Positions 6,817-13,264 of a stretch of DNA of 13,401 bases are shown here, piece after piece (the first letter of the stretch is position 1; each line of letters opens with the position of its first letter). The position numbers and the translations under genes were made by a program. The notes beneath the pieces were generated by a model. That model did no database searches, was not told the origin of the DNA, and saw nothing but the letters and a program-made list of their open reading frames with translations. The stretch is taken from contig CAAFEX010000110.1 of the NCBI GenBank assembly GCA_900762015.1, positions 1 to 13,401 of the forward strand. Direction: 5' to 3'. The DNA is from an uncultured Collinsella sp. (GTDB taxonomy: Bacteria > Actinomycetota > Coriobacteriia > Coriobacteriales > Coriobacteriaceae).

Positions 6817-7599
6817 ATGCTTACCAAACGTGTGATTCCCTGCCTGGACGTCAAGGACGGCCGTGTGGTCAAGGGCGTCAACTTTGTGAGCTTGCGCGAT
6901 GCGGGCGATCCGGTGGAGCTGGCGCGCGCCTACGACCGCGAGGGTGCGGACGAGGTCGTCTTCTTGGACATTACCGCCACGAGCGACAACCGTGCGACGA
7001 CCATCGAGATGGCGGCGCATGCGGCCGAGGAGCTAGCCATTCCCTATACCGTGGGCGGCGGTTTTCGCGACCTGGCGGGCATGCGCACCATGGTTGCAGC
7101 CGGTGCCGACAAGGTGTCGCTCAACTCTGCCGCCGTGCGCGACCCGTCGCTGATTAGCCAGGCTGCCGCGGCGTTTGGTAGCCAGGCCGTGGTCGTGGCG
7201 ATCGATGCCAAGCGCGTCGGTTTGCCCGGCGCATCTGGTGCCGACAAGTGGGAGGTCTTCACGGCGGGCGGCCGCAACGCCACGGGCATCGACGCGGTGG
7301 CGTGGGCCGAGGAGGCGGCTCGTCGCGGCGCCGGCGAGATCCTGCTCACCAGTATGGACCGCGACGGCACCAAGGCCGGATTTGACCTGGCGCTCACCCG
7401 CGCCGTGGCGCGCGCGGTGCCGATTCCGGTGATTGCGAGCGGCGGTGTGGGCGCGCTCGAGCATTTTGCCGAGGGCGTGATTGAGGGCGAGGCCGATGCC
7501 GTGCTGGCGGCGAGCGTCTTTCACTTTGGGACGTTCTGCATTCGCGAAGTCAAAGAGTATATGGCCTCTCAAGGCATCCCTGTCAGGTTGGACTTCTAG
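6817..7599 (+). CDS. hisF: Imidazole glycerol phosphate synthase, cyclase subunit
   Basis: HisF uses ammonia delivered from HisH to convert PRFAR to imidazole glycerol phosphate and AICAR, the latter recycled to purine synthesis. The 260-residue barrel begins LTKRVIPCLDVKDGRVVKG with catalytic D11. The second catalytic aspartate D130 lies in VVVAIDAKR (125-133). Further family marks are VGGGFRD (79-85), TSMDRDGTKAGFD (178-190), VIASGGVG (205-212) and the C-terminal G-I-P-V-R-L-D-F. Length is typical. It sits three bases after hisA, with GGGGAGGAG at 6802-6810 as a very strong ribosome binding site. It is followed by a 143-base gap holding a long inverted repeat before hisI. Confidence 0.97.
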   Translation: MLTKRVIPCLDVKDGRVVKGVNFVSLRDAGDPVELARAYDREGADEVVFLDITATSDNRATTIEMAAHAAEELAIPYTVGGGFRDLAGMRTMVAAGADKVSLNSAAVRDPSLISQAAAAFGSQAVVVAIDAKRVGLPGASGADKWEVFTAGGRNATGIDAVAWAEEAARRGAGEILLTSMDRDGTKAGFDLALTRAVARAVPIPVIASGGVGALEHFAEGVIEGEADAVLAASVFHFGTFCIREVKEYMASQGIPVRLDF

Positions 7600-7608
7600 C
7601 GCTGCGGC

Positions 7609-7704
7609 TTGCCCAGGCGCCCGACCTTCCGGCTCCAACCCTCCTCGCGTACTTTAAGTACGCGTCGTCGGGCTTGTCGCTCGGAATCTCGGGCACCTGG
7701 ACAA
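7609..7704. repeat. Long imperfect inverted repeat between hisF and hisI
   Basis: The gap is built as one dyad centred at 7655. The core is CGCGTACTT (7646-7654) with AAGTACGCG (7656-7664). The outer arms are TTGCCCAGGCGCCCGA (7609-7624) and TCGGGCACCTGGACAA (7689-7704), which match at 14 of 16 positions. A five-base TTCCG/CGGAA match lies just inside them. Both outer mismatches become G-U pairs in RNA made from the minus strand. The whole unit could form a cruciform or a long RNA hairpin. The inner flanks, about 7631-7645 and 7665-7680, pair poorly. Confidence 0.6.
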
Positions 7705-7742
7705 CCCTCGCCGACCTGCGAAGTTTGAATTTGGGGAGAGAA

Positions 7743-8072
7743 ATGGAAGAGATAACCGATCCTTCAAAGCTTACGTACGACGCCCGCGGGTTGATTCCTT
7801 GTGTGGTTCAGCAGTATGACACCGGCGAGGTGCTTATGGTTGCTTGGATGAACGAGGAGTCGGTGGGGCTGACGCTCAAGACCGGTACCACGTGGTTTTG
7901 GAGCCGCAGTCGCCAGGAGCTCTGGAACAAGGGCGCGACGAGCGGCAATATGCAGGAGGTCAAGGAGCTTTGGGCCGACTGCGATAGCGATACGCTGCTG
8001 GTCAAGGTTGACTCGCCGGGTCCGGCCTGCCATACCGGCAACCGTACCTGCTTCTTTAAGAAACTCGCGTAG
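7743..8072 (+). CDS. hisI: Phosphoribosyl-AMP cyclohydrolase
   Basis: HisI hydrolyses the adenine ring of PR-AMP to ProFAR, the third pathway step, using zinc and magnesium. The 109-residue protein is a complete stand-alone cyclohydrolase. It has LMVAWMNEES (31-40), WSRSRQELWNKG (53-64), the metal-binding ADCDSDTLLVKV (78-89) with D79, C80, D81 and D83, and the terminal CHTGNRTCF (96-104) supplying the other zinc cysteines. In many bacteria HisI is fused to HisE, but here they are separate adjacent genes. I chose the ATG at 7743 because GGGGAG at 7733-7738 precedes it and the family core starts soon after. An upstream in-frame ATG at 7674 lies inside the palindromic gap and would add 23 unrelated residues. 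Confidence 0.96.
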   Translation: MEEITDPSKLTYDARGLIPCVVQQYDTGEVLMVAWMNEESVGLTLKTGTTWFWSRSRQELWNKGATSGNMQEVKELWADCDSDTLLVKVDSPGPACHTGNRTCFFKKLA

Positions 8073-8118
8073 GGCGGGCGCTCGATTAGACGCTCGGCCA
8101 ACCAGAAAGGATTGAACT

Positions 8119-8436
8119 ATGGGTGTGCGCACCGCAAACGTTCAGGATGGAAATATCGGTGAGACGCTGACGGGGCTCGCCGAGGTGATTCACGGCCGTC
8201 GCGACGCATCGCCGCAGGAGAGCTACACCGCTCGTCTGTTGACCGACGTCGAGGACGAGCTGCTCAAGAAGCTTGCCGAGGAGGCGAGCGAGGTGATCAT
8301 GGCCTGCAAGGATAACGATCACGATCACATCCGCTACGAGGCCGGCGACCTGGTCTACCACCTGCTCGTGACGCTCGAGCGCTACGGCATCACCCTCGAC
8401 GAGCTGGCCGGCGAACTCAACGCCCGCCGCCACTAG
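8119..8436 (+). CDS. hisE: Phosphoribosyl-ATP pyrophosphohydrolase
   Basis: HisE removes pyrophosphate from PR-ATP to form PR-AMP, the second step. The 105-residue all-alpha protein belongs to the MazG-like pyrophosphohydrolases. The metal-binding glutamates and aspartate appear in KLAEEASEVIMA (51-62) and EAGDLVYHLLV (74-84). SYTARLL (35-41) is also typical, and the conserved C-terminal helix reads LDELAGELNARR. The ATG at 8119 has AAAGGA at 8106-8111 upstream. It is the last gene of the plus-strand his operon, and a long hairpin lies 40 bases past its stop. The opposing gene hisJ ends 120 bases further on. Confidence 0.96.
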   Translation: MGVRTANVQDGNIGETLTGLAEVIHGRRDASPQESYTARLLTDVEDELLKKLAEEASEVIMACKDNDHDHIRYEAGDLVYHLLVTLERYGITLDELAGELNARRH

Positions 8437-8475
8437 TCGTTTGGGACAGTCTTTGTTGGTGTAACGGGGTCATGG

Positions 8476-8544
8476 AAGTTGCGGTGAAATAGGGACTGTT
8501 TAAGCGCTTCATCAAGCAAAACAATCCCTATTTCACCGCAACTT
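8476..8544. repeat. Long perfect inverted repeat between convergent hisE and hisJ
   Basis: The 20-base arm at 8476-8495 is perfectly complementary to 8525-8544. After one C-A mismatch, pairing continues for five bases (8497-8501 with 8519-8523). A small apical stem follows, GCTT at 8506-8509 with AAGC at 8514-8517. The whole 69 bases can thus fold into one hairpin. It lies between two converging genes, so it may act as a bidirectional terminator or stabilise both 3' ends. It lacks a T tract on either side, so an intrinsic terminator is not certain. Its length and near-perfect symmetry also fit a palindromic mobile repeat. Confidence 0.7.
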
Positions 8545-8556
8545 ATGAAGGGATGG

Positions 8557-9468
8557 CTAGGCGAGGGGCGTGGATTCCCATTCGCCGGTGGCGTGGGGGA
8601 TGTCGAAGGTTCGATAACCGCAGTCGTAGGCGTGGGCCTGGGCCTCGCGGATGTTCCAGCAGATGTCGCAGGCGCGGTGCGCGTCCGAGCCAAAGGTAAT
8701 CGGTACCTCGGCGTGGGCGAAGCAACGCAACAGCCCAGTCGCGGGATAGTAGTCGTCGAGGCCCTTGCGGGGTGCGGCGGTCGAGACCTCAACGCGGCGA
8801 CCCGTATCGTGCGCGCACTCGGCCATCTGCTGCCAAAACGGTGCGGGGTCAAAGTCGGGCGCAAAGCCTTCCTTCGAAAAGCGCATGACCAGGTCGGGAT
8901 GAGCCATCACATCAAAGTTAAGTGGGCTTTCGCAGGCGCGGCACCAGTCGTCGACATAGCGCTCCCATACGCCGCGCACGCCCAAGTTTTCCCAAACATG
9001 CAGGTTGGTGTCGTCGTCGATCCAACCGCAGCTCGAATCGGGCGTATCGGGACGAGCGGCGTCCTCCGTCCCCGCCGTGCCCGCAGCGCCTGCCGCAATA
9101 TCGCCTGGGTTGCCAATCCAATGCACACTGCCCAGGCGCACGACGGCGCCCTGGGACCAACGATCAACCAAAGGCTCGCAGCCCTCGTACCAATCGCATT
9201 CAAAGCCATAGATAAAGCTGAGCTCCGGCGCAATCTGCGCGGCAAGCTTGCGAGCATCCTCAAAAGCCAGACGATGTGCCGGCAGGTCGCCCTCGACAAT
9301 CTGCACCTCGCAGCTGGCGTCCATACTGGCGGGCAGGGTGAGGTGGTCGGTCGAGACCATGACCTGACATCCGGCGGCTGCAGCAGCGCGGACGTTTTCC
9401 TCAAACGAGGCGTGCCCGTCCGAAAACGAGGTGTGGGTATGGCAATCGACCAGCGGACATGCGGACAT
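8557..9468 (-). CDS. hisJ: PHP-family histidinol-phosphatase
   Basis: The product probably removes phosphate from histidinol phosphate to give histidinol, the HisD substrate. The 303-residue protein has the PHP-domain metal-binding pattern: DCHTHTSFSDG (8-18) with H10, H12 and D17, STDHL (39-43) with D41-H42, GFECDWYEG (88-96) with E90, H116, AHPDL (189-193) with H190, and the terminal GSDAH (260-264) with D262-H264. Residues about 121-147 form an Ala/Gly/Asp-rich insertion typical of a variable loop. AAAGGAG lies 5 bases before the ATG. The gene converges on the his operon instead of belonging to it, but it fills the only activity missing there. Other PHP phosphoesterases look similar, so the substrate is inferred mainly from context. 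Confidence 0.88.
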   Translation of the reverse strand: MSACPLVDCHTHTSFSDGHASFEENVRAAAAAGCQVMVSTDHLTLPASMDASCEVQIVEGDLPAHRLAFEDARKLAAQIAPELSFIYGFECDWYEGCEPLVDRWSQGAVVRLGSVHWIGNPGDIAAGAAGTAGTEDAARPDTPDSSCGWIDDDTNLHVWENLGVRGVWERYVDDWCRACESPLNFDVMAHPDLVMRFSKEGFAPDFDPAPFWQQMAECAHDTGRRVEVSTAAPRKGLDDYYPATGLLRCFAHAEVPITFGSDAHRACDICWNIREAQAHAYDCGYRTFDIPHATGEWESTPLA

Positions 9469-9500
9469 GACGGCTCCTTTGCATTTGGCTAATCCGCTCC

Positions 9501-9506
9501 ATTGTA
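9501..9506 (-). promoter_or_regulatory. hisJ: Possible -10 box for hisJ
   Basis: Read on the minus strand, 9506-9501 is TACAAT, one base from the consensus -10, about 32 bases ahead of the hisJ start. No convincing -35 is visible. Just upstream in transcription order, 9517-9541 holds a dyad: CCCC with GGGG outside, and CGCAC (9523-9527) with GTGCG (9531-9535) around CGA. It overlaps where a -35 would lie and could be an operator or a hairpin. Both calls are weak. Confidence 0.3.
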
Positions 9507-9606
9507 ATGGCGCGGTCCCCAGCGCACCGAGTGCGTCGGGGGCCGAAATCGACTGGAAAGGCTAGGCGGTGCATGAGGCCCGCCGCGTGGCATCGGCCTC
9601 GCTCCA

Positions 9607-9671
9607 AAACGTGTACGTCAGCCTCCAAAACCGACAAAAAATGACATGTTTGGAGGCTGACGTACACGTTT
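9607..9671. repeat. 23-bp perfect inverted repeat between hisJ and the YgbA-like gene
   Basis: The 23 bases at 9607-9629 are perfectly complementary to 9649-9671, with a 19-base loop (9630-9648) that is rich in A on the plus strand. The arms contain GTGTACGTCAGCCTCC and its complement. Pairing extends imperfectly outward through CCA/TGG. It sits about 43 bases beyond the stop of the minus-strand YgbA-like gene, where a transcription terminator is expected. However, the T run lies in the loop and not after the stem, so it does not look like a standard intrinsic terminator. The arms differ in sequence from the other three palindromes in this window. Confidence 0.7.
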
Positions 9672-9713
9672 GGATGAGGCGCGGGGCGGCAACGGCGTGC
9701 GCCGGCTCCAGCG

Positions 9714-10133
9714 CTACTTGCTCCGCGCCACCGCCCGTTTGGATTGCACGGTCACCATTGCGTGACGTATGGCGGTGATGGGGCGATAGCGGATCATGCG
9801 CGGTCCCGACCAGCGCATGACCTCGCGGATCTTCTCGCGCATGGCAGGCCGGTAACAATGCGAAGGACAGGCCGAGCAAAATGTCTTGGTGCCCATGTGC
9901 GGGCAGTGCTCAATGCGCGCGATGGCGTATTTCTGCAGCTTGGCGCATTCGGGGCAGAGCGTAATGGTCCGAAGGCCGAGCTTCACGCGCACGGGCTCAT
10001 CGTCGCCAGCCTGCTCGACCGCATGCTCGCCGCCATGATGTCCACGACACCACAGCGCAATCATCTGCGACACCATCTGGGCCTCGCGCTCACGTTTGCG
10101 TGCCAGCTCCGGTGTGTCGACCGGGCGCGCCAT
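9714..10133 (-). CDS. YgbA_NO family (nitrous oxide-stimulated promoter) cysteine-rich protein
   Basis: The 139-residue protein matches the small family named after E. coli YgbA, whose gene is induced under nitrosative stress. The family spacing is recognisable: W-C-R-G-H-H near 28-33, TLCPECAKLQKYA (58-70), then EHCPHMGTKTFCSACPSHCY (75-94) and PRMIRY (111-116). Seven cysteines (29, 60, 63, 77, 86, 89, 93) suggest a metal or iron-sulfur site, but this is inference. The biochemical function of the family is not established to my knowledge. The ATG at 10133 overlaps the TAA stop of the upstream transporter gene by one base (TAATG), so the two are almost certainly co-transcribed and translationally coupled. 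An in-frame extension upstream exists but lies within the transporter and has no family similarity. Confidence 0.85.
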   Translation of the reverse strand: MARPVDTPELARKREREAQMVSQMIALWCRGHHGGEHAVEQAGDDEPVRVKLGLRTITLCPECAKLQKYAIARIEHCPHMGTKTFCSACPSHCYRPAMREKIREVMRWSGPRMIRYRPITAIRHAMVTVQSKRAVARSK

Positions 10134-13100
10134 TAGCTCAGCCTCCCGTGCTCGACCGAAAGCGAGAAATCGGCAAACGCGCAGGTGCTGGCGCGGTGGC
10201 TCACAAGCACGATGGTCTTGCCGCGGCGCTTGAGCTCGTCGATCGCCTGCATCACGGACGCCTCGTTGAGGGCATCGAGCGCGCTGGTGGGTTCGTCGAG
10301 CAAGATGAAGGGTGCGTCGTTGAGGAAGATGCGCGCAAGGCCGATACGCTGGCGCTCGCCGCCCGAAAGCGAGTCGCCCAGCTCGGCAACCGGGGTGTCG
10401 AGTCCCTGCGGCAGACGGTCGATGAGCGTGGTGAGTGAGGCGGAGCGGCAAGCGTCGAGCAGCTCGGCATCGGTGGCGTTGGCGTGCGCGACCAGCAGAT
10501 TCTCGCGTACGGTGCCGCAGAACAGATGTGTGTCCTGGGTCATATAGGCCTCGTGGCTGCGCAGGCTCGCCGTGTTGATGTGGCGGGCATCGACGCCGCT
10601 CACCGTGATGGTGCCGGCTGCGGGGTCCCAAAAGCGCATGAGCAGCTTAAGCAGCGTCGACTTGCCCGAGCCCGAGCGCCCCATGATGCAGGTCATGGTA
10701 CCGGGCGCAAAGGTGCAGGTCACGTCGTCGAGGATGAGACTCGCAGCGGTGTCGTTCGCGACCTGCTCTGTGGCGCCCGCACCGCCCGCGTTCACGCCGC
10801 CCGCATAGCTAAAGCTCACATGCTCGGCTGCGGCGCCGGCAAACTCAACGTCCTGTCCGTCGGCGACCTCGGCGCACTGGGGCTGCTCGTCGAGCAAATC
10901 GAGCACGCGTGCGCCCGAGGCGAGCGTCTCCTGCAGTGAGGCGCCCAGGCGGCTCACTGCCATTACCGAGCCAAACGACGACACAAAGGTAAAGACGGCG
11001 ACAAACGCTGCGGCAAAGTCAATCGTTCCCGCAGCCACCAGCTGCAGCGCACGCCCGAGCATCACCAAATTGGCCGCAAGAATAAGCGCATCGGCTACGG
11101 ACTCGCTGGCCGCCTGGCGGCGCTTGAGGCGCGCGTCCACGGCGCCGACTTGCTCGGTCAGCTTGCCCAGGGCACGGCCGCGATCGGCGCCACCGGCAAA
11201 CTGGATAGTCTCGGACGCGCCGCGCAGACTGTCGAGCACAAAGGCGCCCAGCTTACCGGCGCCCTCGCGGCTCTGGCGACCGGTAGTGCCGCATGCCTTG
11301 GCCGAAGCCAGGGGCAGCAGCACGCCCAGGACCGCGTAGGCCACGAGCGCGATGCCGGCGAGCTCGGGGCTCACAGCCAGCAAAAAGCCCTCAAACACAA
11401 CGGTGCAGACCAGAGCGATGGCAATGGGCGAGATGGTGTGCGCGTAGAAGACCTCGAGCAGCTCGATATCCGAGGTGACCAGGCTCACGAGCTCGCCCTT
11501 GCCGCGGCCCTCGAGCTTGGCGGGGGCGAGCTGGCGCAGGGCACCAAACACCAGGTCGCGAATGTGTGCGAGTAGGCGGAACGCGATGTAGTGATTGCAG
11601 AGCTGCTCTCCGTAATGGAGCGGTCCGCGTGCGATGCCGCAGGCGGCGCAGGCCGCGCATGCTGCGATAAGACCAAGCCCCAAGGCGTTGCGGCCCAGCG
11701 CGGCCATAAGGCCAAGGGCGCCAAAGGCCGGCACGAACGCGGCGGTGAGCATGCCGATGCTGCCTAGCGCGACGGCTAGCACAAGCCAGCCGGCAAGCGG
11801 TCGGACGAGCCCCATCATGCGCCACATGATGGACGGCGCCGAGCGGCGGGCATGGTCGGAGCCCGGTGCCGCGGCGGCATCAGCCATGTCGGCACCGTCA
11901 CGGCCGTCATCGCCCTCGGCAGCCTCCGCCACGGCAACATCCTCAGCGCCGTCCTCGGCATACGCATACGCCGAGAGCTGCTCCTGACTGTTCCACATGC
12001 GCGCATAGACGCCCGCGTCCGCCAGAAGCTCGTCGTGAGTCCCGCGCTCGGCAATGCGACCGCGCTCCAGCACCAGAATCTGGTCGGCGCCGACAATCGT
12101 CGACAGGCGATGCGCCACCACGATCACGGTATGATCGCCGGCGAGCGACGCGATGACCTCGCCAATTGCGGCCTCGCTTGCGGCATCGACGTTGCTGGTG
12201 GCCTCATCAAACACATAGATGGGCGAGTCGTGCAGCAGGGCGCGCGCCATGCACACGCGCTGGCGCTGACCGCCCGAAAGGTTGGTACCGCCTTCGTTGA
12301 TCGCCATGTCGAGCCCGCCGTTTGCCTGCACAAAGGCCGCCACGCGCGTGCGGTCGAGCGCGTGCAAAAGCTCGGCATCGGTGGCATCGGGCTTGGCGAG
12401 CAGCAGGTTTTCGCGCAGGGTGCCGGCGAACAGATAGCAGTTGGTGGGCACCAGGGTCACGGTGCGCATAAGCGAGGCAGCCGTGGCATCGCGCAGCTCA
12501 ATGTCGCCGATGCGAACGCTGCCCTGGTAGGCATCCTTGCGGCCTGCGATGATCCCCGCGAGCGTGGACTTGCCGCCGCCACTTTCGCCCACGAGCGCCA
12601 CGAGCGAGCCGCGCACGATGATCGCGTCGGCACCATCCAACACGGTGCGGTCGCCGTAGGCATAGCTCACGCCGGAAAGCTCGATATCGCCGCGGCCATC
12701 AAGCTCAACATTGCCGCGCTCGGGCTCGGGCGTATCCAAAATGCCAAACATGCGGCGCGAGGCGGCCATGCCGTTCATGGCCGTGTGGAACAGCGACCCC
12801 AGACGGCGCATGGGCAAAAAGAACTCCTGCGACAGAAAGACGATGAGGAAGGCGGCGTCAAAGCTAATCTTGCCGCCGGCGAGTTGCAGCGCGGCGACGA
12901 TAATGCCGAGCGCGGCGCCCATATAGACGACCAGGTCCATAACGCAAATGGAGCGCAGCTGCATCACCAGCAGGCGCATGGTCGCTGTGCGGAAACGCTC
13001 GGACTCGGCGTTGATGCGCTCGTGCCAGCTGCGATCGGCCTGGTAGACCTTAAGGGTGGTGAGACCCTGCACGGCCTCCAGGAACATGCCGCCAAGATCG

Positions 13101-13252
13101 ACATAGCTGCCCCAGTACTCGGCACCGATCTTTTTGGCGTTGCGCATGACCATCATAATGGAGACGGGGATGACCGGAACGCAGGCGAGCAGCAGCGCGG
13201 CGGGAAGACCCGCCTGGCCCACGAGCAGTACAAACAGCGTGATGGGTGCCAA
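10133..13252 (-). CDS. cydDC: CydDC-like double ABC transporter in one chain, N-terminally truncated
   Basis: One polypeptide holds two permease-ATPase halves. The first permease is incomplete (1 to about 170). NBD1 has Walker A GESGGGKST (222-230), LSGGQ (325-329), Walker B ending DE (349-350) and switch H381. An Asp/Ala-rich linker spans 427-472. The second permease is about 473-780. NBD2 has GRSGSGKST (858-866), LSGGE (963-967), LLDE (984-987) and H1019. The pattern SQEFFLPMRRLGSLFH (141-156) and the coupling segments resemble CydD in the first half and CydC in the second. That pair exports cysteine and glutathione to the periplasm for cytochrome bd assembly and redox balance. The visible frame starts at an internal TTG. 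Conserved-looking codons (F-F-A-G) continue to about 13264 before a TGA at 13268-13270, so roughly 130 residues and the true start are missing. A lipid or drug exporter of the same superfamily is the alternative. Confidence 0.85.
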   Translation of the reverse strand: MAPITLFVLLVGQAGLPAALLLACVPVIPVSIMMVMRNAKKIGAEYWGSYVDLGGMFLEAVQGLTTLKVYQADRSWHERINAESERFRTATMRLLVMQLRSICVMDLVVYMGAALGIIVAALQLAGGKISFDAAFLIVFLSQEFFLPMRRLGSLFHTAMNGMAASRRMFGILDTPEPERGNVELDGRGDIELSGVSYAYGDRTVLDGADAIIVRGSLVALVGESGGGKSTLAGIIAGRKDAYQGSVRIGDIELRDATAASLMRTVTLVPTNCYLFAGTLRENLLLAKPDATDAELLHALDRTRVAAFVQANGGLDMAINEGGTNLSGGQRQRVCMARALLHDSPIYVFDEATSNVDAASEAAIGEVIASLAGDHTVIVVAHRLSTIVGADQILVLERGRIAERGTHDELLADAGVYARMWNSQEQLSAYAYAEDGAEDVAVAEAAEGDDGRDGADMADAAAAPGSDHARRSAPSIMWRMMGLVRPLAGWLVLAVALGSIGMLTAAFVPAFGALGLMAALGRNALGLGLIAACAACAACGIARGPLHYGEQLCNHYIAFRLLAHIRDLVFGALRQLAPAKLEGRGKGELVSLVTSDIELLEVFYAHTISPIAIALVCTVVFEGFLLAVSPELAGIALVAYAVLGVLLPLASAKACGTTGRQSREGAGKLGAFVLDSLRGASETIQFAGGADRGRALGKLTEQVGAVDARLKRRQAASESVADALILAANLVMLGRALQLVAAGTIDFAAAFVAVFTFVSSFGSVMAVSRLGASLQETLASGARVLDLLDEQPQCAEVADGQDVEFAGAAAEHVSFSYAGGVNAGGAGATEQVANDTAASLILDDVTCTFAPGTMTCIMGRSGSGKSTLLKLLMRFWDPAAGTITVSGVDARHINTASLRSHEAYMTQDTHLFCGTVRENLLVAHANATDAELLDACRSASLTTLIDRLPQGLDTPVAELGDSLSGGERQRIGLARIFLNDAPFILLDEPTSALDALNEASVMQAIDELKRRGKTIVLVSHRASTCAFADFSLSVEHGRLS

Positions 13253-13264
13253 GCCGGCAAAGAA

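Noticed and set aside
7674..7742. Upstream ATG as the hisI start
   Set aside because: The added 23 residues fall in the palindromic gap and do not belong to the family, while the ATG at 7743 has a good ribosome binding site.
5307..9671. CRISPR array formed by the repeated hairpins
   Set aside because: The palindromes differ in sequence, are hundreds to thousands of bases apart and have no regular spacers or cas genes nearby.
10134..10631. In-frame N-terminal extension of the YgbA-like protein upstream of 10133
   Set aside because: It would run out of frame inside the transporter gene. The family similarity begins just after the ATG at 10133, which overlaps the upstream stop in the usual coupled manner.
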